Source of the DNA: a virus | Length of the DNA: 21,411 nt | Direction: 5' to 3' (one strand) | IMG/VR virus record: IMGVR_UViG_3300047323_000329 | Location: 1-21,411 of that record | Part shown: positions 1 to 7,255 of the stretch, piece by piece | Layout of the letters: each line of letters starts with the position of its first letter | How positions within the stretch are numbered: the first letter of the stretch is position 1 | Notes under the pieces: model-generated | Database searches by the model: none | What the model was told of the DNA's origin: nothing | The model's input: the letters and a program-made list of their open reading frames with translations, nothing else | Translations under genes and position numbers: made by a program

Positions 1-95
1 ACTACCCCCCCCGGCGAGAAACTGTGGATGTGAGCCAACCATTTATGGCCTGACCCACTGAAACAGTTTTCCCGCCCCTATTCGAGTGCCCAGCA
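1..95. other. Left edge, no assignable gene
   Basis: All three forward frames close before the first gene (stops at 31-33, 51-53 and 59-61), so an upstream gene probably ends here, but the fragment is too short to tell which frame is real. In P2-like phages the terminase small subunit (gpM) lies directly upstream of L, so the tail of that gene is the likeliest content. That is an inference from gene order, not a sequence match. Confidence 0.3.
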
Positions 96-557
96 ATGAG
101 CTTTTCCGGGAAACCCACCACCTTTGTGGAACAGGCGATCGAGAACGACGGCTTCTGGCCGGACCTCTCCTTGGCTGAGTTCCAGAAGGGTTACCGCCTG
201 CCGGCGGAGTACCTGGTAGACATGCTGGTCACTGATCTGACCACCGCGATGATCGAAGTCAACGGCGACCTCTCCAAGCGCAAGGCGGCATGGCAAAACG
301 CAGGGGTCACCACCGTGGAATCTGCTGACCCTATGGTGCTGCCCGAGCGCACATTTCACGCAGCGACGTACAAGCGCGCCGTGTATTGCCGTGCCAAAGC
401 TAGCTTGCTGACGCAGTTCGCCACCGTAACCCGCCGTGAAAGTGCGGAGAACACAGGCAAAGAGCTGCCCGAGCGTGGCGAAACCTTTCTGGAGTTCAGC
501 CAGCAGGCGGTCCGGTCGCTGCAGGGCCGTGGCCGCATTACGGCGGTGCTGCTGTGA
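96..557 (+). CDS. L: Head completion/stabilization protein (P2 gpL family)
   Basis: A 153-aa protein resembling P2 gpL, which closes the filled capsid after DNA packaging, before the tail joins. The length fits the family. The central part has the acidic/aromatic pattern of gpL (FWPDLSLAEFQKGYRLPAE) and the C-terminal half holds the YKRAVYCRAKASLLTQF stretch, comparable to the family's YERAV..A.ASLY. The ATG at 96 has only a weak upstream purine run (GAG at 84-86). The TGA stop overlaps the GTG start of the next gene, as expected for translational coupling. It is the only head gene in the window, which shows that the locus comes from a complete phage and not from a head-less tailocin alone. 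Family assignment is from memory of the alignment pattern. Confidence 0.82.
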   Translation: MSFSGKPTTFVEQAIENDGFWPDLSLAEFQKGYRLPAEYLVDMLVTDLTTAMIEVNGDLSKRKAAWQNAGVTTVESADPMVLPERTFHAATYKRAVYCRAKASLLTQFATVTRRESAENTGKELPERGETFLEFSQQAVRSLQGRGRITAVLL

Positions 558-1003
558 TCAAACTTCGCGCCCTCACCACGTACCTGATCGAGCGCCGCCT
601 GGTCGAGCCTGAACAGCTCGACAGCTGGACCGACCAGGTGAACCTGGAGCTGATCTGGAAGCCTGACCTCGACGGCCTGCGCATGGGTGACATGCGTTAT
701 AGCGCCACGATCGCGCTGGAGCGTTTTGCCGATCACCCCGGACGCCTGATGGCCCTGGTGGGTAGTTGGCTTGAAACCAATGACCAGGAGCGCTATCGCG
801 ACGAACTGCCGGCGCCGAAGTTCGACATCACCATGCTCGACAACGATCTGGCCGACGTGGACATCACCCTCGAGTTCAACGAGCCGCAATACCTGGCTGA
901 AGATCCCGCCGGCGAGATCGAGGCCTTCGGCAAAACGTGGGCGTTTGTTCCGTTTGACCTGTGGATTGCCGAGCACGGCGAGGTGGGCACCCGTGGCGCG
1001 TAG
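554..1003 (+). CDS. R: Tail completion protein (P2 gpR family)
   Basis: A 149-aa protein of the P2 gpR type, needed to finish the head-proximal end of the tail so that it can join the capsid. The family pattern is visible: an N-terminal LRALTTYLIERRLVEPEQLDSW segment, a central IALERFADHPGRLMALVGSWL stretch, and the acidic C-terminal half (DITMLDNDLADVDITLEFNE). The start is GTG at 554, overlapping the TGA of the L-like gene by four bases. The end overlaps the GTG start of the S-like gene. The L-R-S order is that of P2-like phages and supports the call. Confidence 0.85.
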   Translation: MIKLRALTTYLIERRLVEPEQLDSWTDQVNLELIWKPDLDGLRMGDMRYSATIALERFADHPGRLMALVGSWLETNDQERYRDELPAPKFDITMLDNDLADVDITLEFNEPQYLAEDPAGEIEAFGKTWAFVPFDLWIAEHGEVGTRGA

Positions 1004-1673
1004 CACCTTCGAGCTCGATGCCCGGGGCTACCTGGGCGTGCGTGAGCAGCTGGCGTTGCTCAGCCTGCCGCCGCAGCTGCGCCGGCGTCTGCTGAACAAC
1101 GTCACCAAGCGCGTGCGGACGATGAGCCGCAAGCGGGCAAGGGACCAGCAGAACCTGGACGGCTCGCCTTTCGAGGCGCGCAAGGGGCCGGCCAAAGGCA
1201 AGAAGAAGATGGAAGCCGGCCTGGCCAAGCTGATGATCGTCACCCGTGTGAGCGCTGACGAAGCCGAACTGGGGTGGCGTAACGCGCTGACCAGCTGGGT
1301 CGCCGCACAGCAACACAACGGCGTCAGCGAGCGCCGCACCGCCGCCCAAATGCGCAAGTGGAACACCGTTCCCGTGGGCCTGGCTGCCACGGAAAAGCAG
1401 GCCAAGCGTCTGCGTCGTCTGGGCTTCAAGGTTCGCCAGAAAGGCAAAAAATCTTTGTCCCGGCCGTCAGTGGCCTGGATTCAGGAGCATGTGAATTACG
1501 CCAAGGCGGGGCTGCTGATCCGAATCTTGGGCGATGAAAAAGCCGAGAGCAGCGGCGCACAGAGCTGGGAAATCACCTTGCCCAAGCGCCAGTTCATCGG
1601 CGTCAGCACCGAACGAGACACCGGCTTGCTGCTGAACCAGGTGCTCCAACAAATCCTTAATTCACCCCGCTAG
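993..1673 (+). CDS. S: Tail completion protein / virion morphogenesis protein (P2 gpS family)
   Basis: A 226-aa basic protein of the gpS (phage virion morphogenesis) family, acting with gpR in tail completion and head-tail joining. The reading frame is open much further upstream, but that part overlaps the R-like gene in another frame and is compositionally a shadow. The GTG at 993-995, overlapping the R-like stop at 1001-1003, gives a family-sized product beginning MARSTFELD. The segment LLNNVTKRVRTMSRKRARDQQNLDGSPFEARK is typical of the family, and a C-terminal block (ISEEQ-type in P2, here KRQFIGVSTERD) matches the conserved (P/R)xxFxG(L/V)S motif. Many Lys/Arg residues suggest contact with DNA or an acidic partner (inference). 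Confidence 0.85.
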   Translation: MARSTFELDARGYLGVREQLALLSLPPQLRRRLLNNVTKRVRTMSRKRARDQQNLDGSPFEARKGPAKGKKKMEAGLAKLMIVTRVSADEAELGWRNALTSWVAAQQHNGVSERRTAAQMRKWNTVPVGLAATEKQAKRLRRLGFKVRQKGKKSLSRPSVAWIQEHVNYAKAGLLIRILGDEKAESSGAQSWEITLPKRQFIGVSTERDTGLLLNQVLQQILNSPR

Positions 1674-1684
1674 CGAGGCACTGC

Positions 1685-2800
1685 ATGGCACTCGGCAAAG
1701 TCAGCGTAAACAATCTCAATCTGGGCCAGGGTGCCGTGACTGAGATCGAGCGCTATTTCCTTTTCATCGGCCCCGGCGCGAAGAGCATCGGTCAGCTGAT
1801 CCCATTAAACACCGATAGCGACCTGGACAGCGCACTGGGCATTCCGGCCAGCGACCTGAAAACCCAGATCACTGCCGCCCGACTGAACGGCGGCGATCGC
1901 TGGGCCGGTCTGGCGGCGCCGATCGCGGCGGACGGTGAGTGGTCCGAAGCATTGGAAAAGGCCCAGCAGCAGGGGTTTTCGGTCGAGGCGGTGGTGATCA
2001 CCAAACCGGTGACCACTGCTGCACAACTGTCGGCCATGCATGACGCGGCGATCTCGCTGAACAACGTCTACGGCCGCCGCACATTCGTCATGGCGGCGAG
2101 CGCCGGCATCACCGTGCTGCAGACCTGGGATCAATACCTGCTCGAGCAGCGGGCCATCACTGCCGACCTGTCCGCGCCGCGTGTCCTGGTCGTGCCTCAG
2201 CTGCACGGCAATGACCTGGGCGTGCTGGCTGGTCGCCTAGCGAATGCTGCCGTGAGCATTGCCGACAGCCCAATGCGCGTGGCTTCCGGTGCGGTGCTGG
2301 GCTTGGGCGCGGTCCCCGGCGACGTCGAAGGAGTGCCGCTGCCATTGTCGATCCGTGCCGAGCTGGATAAGGCGCGTTTCTCCGTGTCGCAGACCTACCC
2401 GGATTACCCGGGCGTGTTCTGGGGCGACGGCAACATGCTCGATGCGCCGGCGAGTGACTTCCAGGTAGTGGAGTACTTGCGCCTGGCTGACAAAGCCGCT
2501 CGCCAGGTGCGCCCGCTACTGATCCGCCGCGTCGCCGATCGCCGACTTAACAACACCCCCAACAGTATGGCCGCCGCGATCAGTGCGCTGATGAAACCAC
2601 TGCGCCAGATGGCCAAGTCCGCCACGTTCGCCGGCCAGGTCTTCCCTGGTGAGATCGAGGCGCCCAAGGACGGCGACATCGTCCTGGTGTGGCTCAGCAA
2701 AACCAAGGTTGAGCTCTACATCAAGATCCGGCCGCTCAACTGCCCCAAAGACCTGACGGCCAACATCGCCCTCGACCTTTCCAACGACGATTCGGAGTAA
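1685..2800 (+). CDS. Tail sheath protein (DUF2586 family, HP1/K139 type)
   Basis: A 371-aa protein recognised as DUF2586, the family that holds the tail-sheath position in HP1- and K139-like myophages. The sheath is the contractile outer cylinder of the tail. The N-terminus MALGKVSVNNLNLGQG and the late Tyr/Pro-rich SQTYPDYPGVFWGDGNML segment, followed by the RLADKAARQVRPLLIRRVADRRLNNTPNS block, are characteristic. The ATG is preceded by GAGG at 1675-1678. The tail-tube gene starts six bases after the stop, the usual sheath-tube pairing. The protein is not related at sequence level to P2 gpFI, so the phage carries an HP1-type sheath behind P2-type completion genes. The sheath role is known for relatives and inferred here. 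Confidence 0.8.
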   Translation: MALGKVSVNNLNLGQGAVTEIERYFLFIGPGAKSIGQLIPLNTDSDLDSALGIPASDLKTQITAARLNGGDRWAGLAAPIAADGEWSEALEKAQQQGFSVEAVVITKPVTTAAQLSAMHDAAISLNNVYGRRTFVMAASAGITVLQTWDQYLLEQRAITADLSAPRVLVVPQLHGNDLGVLAGRLANAAVSIADSPMRVASGAVLGLGAVPGDVEGVPLPLSIRAELDKARFSVSQTYPDYPGVFWGDGNMLDAPASDFQVVEYLRLADKAARQVRPLLIRRVADRRLNNTPNSMAAAISALMKPLRQMAKSATFAGQVFPGEIEAPKDGDIVLVWLSKTKVELYIKIRPLNCPKDLTANIALDLSNDDSE

Positions 2801-2806
2801 CCCCCT

Positions 2807-3256
2807 ATGTCACGTATTGGCGGCAAGAACTTCGACGTGAACCTGGGCGATCTGCTGGTCCACGTTGAAAACTGCACCCTCGACATCACGGACAACACGG
2901 CCGTGGCGCAGAGCGGGGGCGTCCCCAATGGTCACGTTGACGGTGACGTTTCGGCCAGCGGGGAAATGGAATTCGACACCAGCAACTTCAACCTGCTGAT
3001 TGAAGCCGCACGCACTGCCGGCAGTTTTCGCGAACTTGAACCTTTCGACTCCGTGTTCTTCGCCAAGGCCGGCGAAGAGGAACTGCGTGTTGAGGCCTTC
3101 GGCTGCAAATTGAAGGTCTCCAGCCTGCTGAACATCGATCCGCAAGGTGGTGAAAAGTCCAAACACAGGGTGCCGTTTGACGTCACCAGCCCGGATTTCA
3201 TTCGCATTAACGGCGTGCCGTACCTGGCTGCTGCCGAGATCGAGGGCCTGCGCTGA
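2807..3256 (+). CDS. Tail tube protein (DUF2597 family)
   Basis: A 149-aa protein of the DUF2597 family, which occupies the tail-tube position next to DUF2586 sheaths in HP1-like phages and would form the inner tube around the tape measure. Features are the start MSRIGGKNFDVNLGDLLVHV, a beta-rich body with ENCTLDITDNTAVAQSGGVPNGHVDGDV and a short FIRINGVPYL C-terminal strand. These fit the small beta-sandwich tube fold (inference). GGAG lies at 2794-2797, 9 bases before the ATG. The TGA overlaps the ATG of the next gene (TGATG), so the two are probably coupled. Confidence 0.8.
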   Translation: MSRIGGKNFDVNLGDLLVHVENCTLDITDNTAVAQSGGVPNGHVDGDVSASGEMEFDTSNFNLLIEAARTAGSFRELEPFDSVFFAKAGEEELRVEAFGCKLKVSSLLNIDPQGGEKSKHRVPFDVTSPDFIRINGVPYLAAAEIEGLR

Positions 3257-3468
3257 TGGGGGATTGGCTCGACAACGCCAAAGCGATCGAGGAGCTGGAG
3301 CGTGAGCGTTCAATCGCTGCCCAACTTGCCCAGCCGCGTTCAACGGGACCGAGCCGAACCCACTGTGCGACTTGCGGGGACGAGATCCCTGCTGCGCGCC
3401 AGGCGCTTGGCGGGATCACACGCTGTACGCCATGCCAGACCACTTTCGAGAAAGGAACCCGCCGATGA
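3256..3468 (+). CDS. Small TraR/DksA-type C4 zinc-finger protein
   Basis: A 70-aa protein with four cysteines, Cys37-x2-Cys40 and Cys57-x2-Cys60, spaced as in the DksA/TraR zinc finger and preceded by a short charged helix (residues 8-24). DksA/TraR proteins bind the secondary channel of RNA polymerase and modulate initiation, and short phage versions are common in P2-like tail/lysis regions (P2 Orf82 type). The protein has the zinc-finger end but only a very short helical part compared with DksA, so whether it can act on polymerase is unproven. The start overlaps the tube gene stop and the stop overlaps the next ATG. Location beside the lysis genes suggests a late role. Confidence 0.8.
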   Translation: MGDWLDNAKAIEELERERSIAAQLAQPRSTGPSRTHCATCGDEIPAARQALGGITRCTPCQTTFEKGTRR

Positions 3469-3794
3469 CAAACAGTCTGCGGCAGAAAATCGCTGCACCA
3501 CTTTCGGCGCATGGCCGGTTGACCGCCGTAGAGGGTGAGATCGCCATGATTGCCTACCGTCTGGGACAGCTGGAGACCCGGCATGAATTGGTGCCGACAC
3601 GCGTTACCAAGCTGGAACAGCAGTTCGAACACATGTCTGGCCAGCTGTCTGAACTCAACGTCGGCCAGCAGAAGCTGACCGTTGTCGTGTCCGCGATCGG
3701 CAGCAAGATCACCTGGGCATTGGCGATTGCCAGCACCTTGTGGGCAATCCTGCAGATGTTCGGTCCGACGCTGTTGCGGGTACTGCTGCCATGA
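3465..3794 (+). CDS. Holin-like membrane protein with N-terminal coiled coil
   Basis: A 109-aa protein with a soluble, heptad-like N-terminal part (about residues 18-72, rich in Leu/Glu/Gln) and one hydrophobic segment near the C-terminus (about residues 72-108, strongest 83-100, KITWALAIASTLWAILQMFG). This topology resembles XhlA-type phage holin accessory proteins. Placed directly before the lysozyme and spanin genes, it is the best holin candidate in the window. The ATG at 3465 overlaps the previous stop and has AGAAAGG upstream (3450-3456). The frame is open further upstream but that part overlaps the zinc-finger gene. A single membrane segment is fewer than in class I holins, so it may be a holin partner. 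The call rests on topology and context. Confidence 0.6.
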   Translation: MTNSLRQKIAAPLSAHGRLTAVEGEIAMIAYRLGQLETRHELVPTRVTKLEQQFEHMSGQLSELNVGQQKLTVVVSAIGSKITWALAIASTLWAILQMFGPTLLRVLLP

Positions 3795-4318
3795 GCCTGC
3801 GCGGCAAGATCACCGCCGGCGCGATCGCCCTGTGCAGTTCCGGGCTGCTGGCTTTCCTCGGCACCTGGGAAGGCAACGGCCAGAACTTGGTCTATGCCGA
3901 CAAGCTGGCCCGGGGACTGCCGACCGTTTGCAAAGGCATCACCCGTCATAGCAGCCCTTACCCGGTCGTGATCGGTGACTACTGGTCCGATGCTCGCTGC
4001 GACCAGGTGGAGCAGCTGGTGATCGAGAAAGGGCAACTGCAGCTGGCCGACTGCATCACCAATCAGCAAGTAGGGCAAAACACCTTCGACGCTCTGAGTA
4101 GCCACGCGCACAACTTTGGCGTGCCGAGTACTTGCGCCAGTCGAGCGATGGGCCTGGTCAACGCCGGACGTATCGCCGACGGCTGCAAAGCGATCGCCTG
4201 GGCTCCGGATGGCAAGACACCGGTGTGGGCATTCGTTACCGACGCTCAGGGCCGTAAACAGTTCGTTCGCGGACTGCATGCGCGGCGTGTGGCAGAAGCG
4301 GAGCTATGCGCGAAATGA
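3791..4318 (+). CDS. Endolysin, GH24 lysozyme with N-terminal signal-anchor
   Basis: A 175-aa phage lysozyme of the lambdoid/P2 K-like GH24 group, which cleaves peptidoglycan at lysis. The N-terminus has a positively charged start (MSLRGK) and a weakly hydrophobic Ala/Gly-rich segment at residues 7-25. This is the hallmark of SAR endolysins that reach the periplasm through Sec and stay membrane-tethered until the membrane is depolarised. The E-D-T catalytic triad is readable as Glu27, Asp37 and Thr45, in WEG...YADK...PTVCKGIT. Six or more cysteines (47, and several in the C-terminal half) could form disulfides that control activity, as in P1 Lyz (inference). The ATG at 3791 forms an ATGA overlap with the preceding gene. 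The open frame extends upstream but that part overlaps the holin-like gene. Confidence 0.85.
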   Translation: MSLRGKITAGAIALCSSGLLAFLGTWEGNGQNLVYADKLARGLPTVCKGITRHSSPYPVVIGDYWSDARCDQVEQLVIEKGQLQLADCITNQQVGQNTFDALSSHAHNFGVPSTCASRAMGLVNAGRIADGCKAIAWAPDGKTPVWAFVTDAQGRKQFVRGLHARRVAEAELCAK

Positions 4319-4782
4319 TCTTTACCCCGTTTCGACTTTTTCTCGCGGTGGCTCTGACCGGATTGATTCCGCTGTTTTGGTTCATCCAGGTCGCCCATGA
4401 CCGCGACACCGCCCGCAGTGAACGCGACAGCGCGCAATCCGAGGTGAAAGGCCTGCGCGAAGCGGCACGAATCAGCGGTGAGATGTTGGCCGCCCGCGAT
4501 GAGATCGATCTTCAACGTACCCAGGAGCTGAGCAATGCGCTCAATCAAAACGATGGCTTGCGCCTCGCTGTTGACGCTGGCAGTCAGCGGTTGCGCCTCG
4601 CCGCCACCTGCAGCACCCCAAAGCCCGCCCAAGCCGGCGCCGGCAGCGTGGCTGATGCAGGCACCGCCGAACTCACAGCAAACGCTCGATCGGATTATTT
4701 CACCCTCAGAGATCAACTCGCCCTCAGCCGGCAAATGATCCTGGGTCTGCAGGACCACGTGCGCCGGATCTGCCTGCGCTGA
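4315..4782 (+). CDS. Rz: Inner-membrane spanin subunit (Rz/LysB-like)
   Basis: About 155 aa. An N-terminal transmembrane segment (FTPFRLFLAVALTGLIPLFW) is followed by a long charged helical region (DRDTARSERDSAQSEVKGLREAARISGEML) and a C-terminal helix. This is the architecture of the i-spanin that reaches across the periplasm and joins the outer-membrane o-spanin to fuse the two membranes at lysis. Two starts are possible. The ATG at 4306 sits only 2 bases after GGAG (4300-4303). The ATG at 4315 forms an ATGA overlap with the lysozyme stop at a better distance, so it is preferred. The o-spanin gene lies inside this gene in another frame. Confidence 0.8.
   Translation: MIFTPFRLFLAVALTGLIPLFWFIQVAHDRDTARSERDSAQSEVKGLREAARISGEMLAARDEIDLQRTQELSNALNQNDGLRLAVDAGSQRLRLAATCSTPKPAQAGAGSVADAGTAELTANARSDYFTLRDQLALSRQMILGLQDHVRRICLR
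4535..4738 (+). CDS. Rz1: Outer-membrane spanin lipoprotein (Rz1-like), nested in Rz
   Basis: A 67-aa lipoprotein encoded entirely within the Rz-like gene in a different frame. A signal peptide (MRSIKTMACASLLTLAVSG) ends in a lipobox L-A-V-S-G-C with Cys20 as the lipidation site. The mature part is short and proline-rich (SPPPAAPQSPPKPAPAAW), as in known Rz1 proteins. AGGAG at 4523-4527 precedes the ATG at good spacing, so it has its own ribosome binding site. Nested Rz/Rz1 pairs are well known in lambda-like and P2-like phages. This one gives strong support for the lysis-cassette reading of 3465-4782. Confidence 0.88.
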   Translation: MRSIKTMACASLLTLAVSGCASPPPAAPQSPPKPAPAAWLMQAPPNSQQTLDRIISPSEINSPSAGK

Positions 4783-4814
4783 CCGTTACCCATAAATCTG
4801 AATGGAACAACACG

Positions 4815-5102
4815 ATGACTGATAAACGCGAAATCACCCTGGAAGTCGGCGACAAGGAATTCACCTTCTCCATGACCCCACAAGACGTGACCAAGTACTT
4901 CAACGCCATGACCGCCAACAACAAGGTCGCGCCGTCCCACAACCTGCTGAGCAACACCGTGGCGGCCGATCAGCGCACCGATCTGCGCTCGCTGATGGCC
5001 AACCCGGTGATGACGATGCAGATCGCCGGAGCGCTGCTCGAGGAGTACGCGCCGGACGTTGAAATCATCGTAAAAAAGCACTCGACCACGCTGAGCGCCT
5101 GA
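4815..5102 (+). CDS. Tail assembly chaperone, short form (gpE/gpG-like)
   Basis: A 95-aa acidic protein (MTDKREITLEVGDKEFTFSMTPQDVTKYF start), located just upstream of the tape-measure gene. This is the position and size of phage tail assembly chaperones that coat the tape measure before tube assembly. It is the zero-frame product of a probable frameshift pair. Near its end it runs through a slippery A AAA AAG and then terminates at 5100-5102 after eight further codons. A weak purine stretch (GGAACAA, 4804-4810) precedes the ATG. The long form is listed separately. The family name could not be fixed from sequence alone, and the chaperone role follows from position plus the frameshift. Confidence 0.8.
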   Translation: MTDKREITLEVGDKEFTFSMTPQDVTKYFNAMTANNKVAPSHNLLSNTVAADQRTDLRSLMANPVMTMQIAGALLEEYAPDVEIIVKKHSTTLSA

Positions 5103-5266
5103 GCGAAGACGGACTGGGTCAACTGATGGCCTTGTCCAGTCGCTGGCTCCCTGGCCAAGAGCCCACACCCGAGGTGATGGGCACGGCCAAGTGGCTGGAG
5201 GACGAACACTGGAAACGTATGGAAATCGCCGTGGCTAACGGCATCGCCCATGCACTGAACGGATAA
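4815..5266 (+). CDS. Tail assembly chaperone, -1 frameshift fusion (gpE+E'-like)
   Basis: The -1 frame is open from before the slippery site to a TAA at 5264-5266. A -1 shift on A AAA AAG (5072-5078) joins codons 4815-5078 to 5078-5266 and gives a 150-aa protein: 88 residues common to the short form plus 62 new ones. The extension begins ALDHAERLSEDGLGQL and includes a Trp-rich, charged part (SSRWLPG, AKWLEDEHWKRMEIAVANG) ending ALNG. It has no ATG in a plausible start context and fills the otherwise empty 5103-5266 gap before the tape-measure gene. Frameshifted chaperones at this position are a conserved feature of long-tailed phages, including P2 E/E+E'. Efficiency cannot be read from sequence. 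Confidence 0.72.
5072..5078 (+). promoter_or_regulatory. Slippery heptamer A AAA AAG for -1 frameshifting
   Basis: In the chaperone gene the zero-frame codons read GTA AAA AAG CAC, so positions 5072-5078 form the A AAA AAG heptamer known from E. coli dnaX. The last six bases allow both tRNAs to re-pair after a one-base slip backwards. No strong stimulatory stem-loop is obvious. CGCT...AGCG (5089-5105) could form a weak hairpin just downstream, and a GAGGAG (5039-5044) lies about 27 bases upstream, further than the dnaX spacing. Confidence 0.75.
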
Positions 5267-5272
5267 ATACAC

Positions 5273-7255
5273 ATGGCTGACCGCGCTGCCCGCCTGGCCT
5301 TCATCTTGAGCCTGACCGACAAGGTCACCGCGCCCCTGGGCAAGGTGAAAATGGGATTTTCCGACCTTGCCGAGCAGAGCGAAAAGAACATCAAGACGAT
5401 GGGCCTGGGGTTGGGCGGTATGGTCGGTGCCGGCGTGGCGATTACCCAGTCTTTGGCGCCTGCCCTGGAGATGAACCGCGCCCTGGGCGAGGTCAAGTCA
5501 CTGGGTGTGGCGGAAGATGCCCTGACCGCCCTCAATCAAAAGGCGTTGGAATTTTCCGTCGACTACGCCGCCAATGCCCGGGATTTTGTGGCGTCAGCGG
5601 CGACGATCGACGGTGCCATCAAAGGGTTGACCGCCAGCCAGCTGACCTCGATCACCAATACCAGCAACGTCCTGGCCAAAGCGACCAAGGCCGATGCGGA
5701 AACCACCAGCGCCTACGTGGGCACCATGTACAACCTGTTTAAGGGCCAGGCTGACGCCTTCGGCAAAACCGAATGGGTTGAGCGACTGGGCGGGCAAACC
5801 GCGCTGGCGGTGAAGCTGTTCCGCACCGACGGTGCCCAGTTGAAGGACGCCTTCAAGGAGGTCGGTTCGATCGCCACCACAGCGGGAGTGGACCTGGCCG
5901 AGCAGTTCGCAGTGATCGGCTCGCTCAGCAGCACCATGGAAGGCGGGGACGCCGGCGGGATCTACAAATCATTCTTCGAGAACATCGGCAGCGCCTCGGA
6001 AAAGCTCGGGATGAAGTTTGTCGACCAGAACGGCAAGTTGCTGCCGATGCTCGACATCCTCGGCAAGTTGGAGGGCAAGTTTGGTGATCTGAACAGCGCG
6101 TCGGCCGGCACCAAGCTGATTGAGGCTTTTGGTGGCGAGGGCGCTCGCGTGATCACGGCGCTGGCCAAGGACACCGATCGCCTGCGTATTGGCCTGGATC
6201 AGTTGGGCAAAGTCCGGGGCCTGGAGAATGCCGAGCAGATGGCGAAGGCCATGGTGGATCCATGGGCGCAATGGGCGTCCCTGGTGGAAAGCATGCGCGC
6301 CCTATTTGGTCAGGTGCTGATTCCTGTGCTGGCTCCCTTCATGGAAAAGATGGTGGCGATCGGCAAGGCGCTGATGCGTTGGGTCACCCTCTTTCCCAAT
6401 ATCACCCGCGTGATCGGCATTACCACACTGACCATCCTCGGCATCATTGCCGGCATGTCCCTGCTGACGCTGGCTGTCGGCATGTCAAAGATGGTGTGGC
6501 TGGGGATGCTGACCGTCTGGAAGCTCCTGACCTGGACCGGCTACCGCAGTATCGCGATGTTCCTGTTTCACACCGTCATGACCATCGCCTTCGTTGCCGG
6601 CCTGGTGCTGCTGTACACCTGGATGGGCCTTGTCAAAGTCGGGATGCTCGCGTGGCAGGCCGCTATCTGGCTGGTCAATGGCGCGCTGCTGGCCAACCCT
6701 GTCCTGCTGATCATTGTCGGTGTCGTGGCTTTGGTCGCGGCGGTGGTCGCTGCCGTCTACTACTGGGACGAATGGACCACGGCGCTGCTCAACAGTGACG
6801 CCTTCAAATGGGTCAGTGATCAGTTCAGGACCCTGTCCGACTGGTTCAACTCCATGGGCGGCTGGTCGGCCATGGCCAAGGGCGCCTGGGACAGCATCGT
6901 CAGCGTCTTCTACAAGGCGATCAACAGCCTGATCGAGATGATCAACAGCATCCCGGGCGTGAACATCGAGGCACGATTTGGCGGCATGCCCGAAGTGCCT
7001 GGTGTCGACGCGGCGGTGAACGCGGCCAGCACTGCCAGCGCCGCGCAGAAAGCCCAGCAGACCATCAATGCGGTAATCCCGAGCCTTTCCCCGTCGAGGG
7101 CATCGTCTGTGCCCCCGGGCGGCCTGCTGACCAGCATTCAAAACACCAGCAATCAGAACAAGGGAATGCGTGTGGAGAAGGTCGAGATCCACACCGCCAA
7201 GCCAATGACCCCCCTGGAGTTGGAGAACATGGTGGCGATGGGAGTCGGCGGATGA
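5273..7255 (+). CDS. Tail tape measure protein
   Basis: A 660-aa protein with the layout of myophage tape measures. It fixes tail length and is ejected ahead of the DNA. The N-terminal two-fifths contain the conserved TP901/P2-T-like core (MNRALGEVKSLGV...ALNQKALEFS, then SAYVGTMYNLFKG, GSIATTAGVD and FGGEGARVI). A broad hydrophobic region at about residues 377-498 has several potential membrane helices. The C-terminal 160 residues are soluble, Ala/Ser-rich, ending with the EKVEIHTAKPMTPLELENM block. At 660 aa it predicts a relatively short tail. It starts 6 bases after the end of the frameshift extension with no clear Shine-Dalgarno, so coupling is likely. The stop forms an ATGA overlap with the next gene. 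Confidence 0.9.
   Translation: MADRAARLAFILSLTDKVTAPLGKVKMGFSDLAEQSEKNIKTMGLGLGGMVGAGVAITQSLAPALEMNRALGEVKSLGVAEDALTALNQKALEFSVDYAANARDFVASAATIDGAIKGLTASQLTSITNTSNVLAKATKADAETTSAYVGTMYNLFKGQADAFGKTEWVERLGGQTALAVKLFRTDGAQLKDAFKEVGSIATTAGVDLAEQFAVIGSLSSTMEGGDAGGIYKSFFENIGSASEKLGMKFVDQNGKLLPMLDILGKLEGKFGDLNSASAGTKLIEAFGGEGARVITALAKDTDRLRIGLDQLGKVRGLENAEQMAKAMVDPWAQWASLVESMRALFGQVLIPVLAPFMEKMVAIGKALMRWVTLFPNITRVIGITTLTILGIIAGMSLLTLAVGMSKMVWLGMLTVWKLLTWTGYRSIAMFLFHTVMTIAFVAGLVLLYTWMGLVKVGMLAWQAAIWLVNGALLANPVLLIIVGVVALVAAVVAAVYYWDEWTTALLNSDAFKWVSDQFRTLSDWFNSMGGWSAMAKGAWDSIVSVFYKAINSLIEMINSIPGVNIEARFGGMPEVPGVDAAVNAASTASAAQKAQQTINAVIPSLSPSRASSVPPGGLLTSIQNTSNQNKGMRVEKVEIHTAKPMTPLELENMVAMGVGG

Noticed and set aside
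771-992. Upstream extension of the S-like reading frame
   Set aside because: It overlaps the R-like gene in another frame, is Arg/Ser/Pro-rich as shadows are, and a GTG at 993 gives the usual family length.
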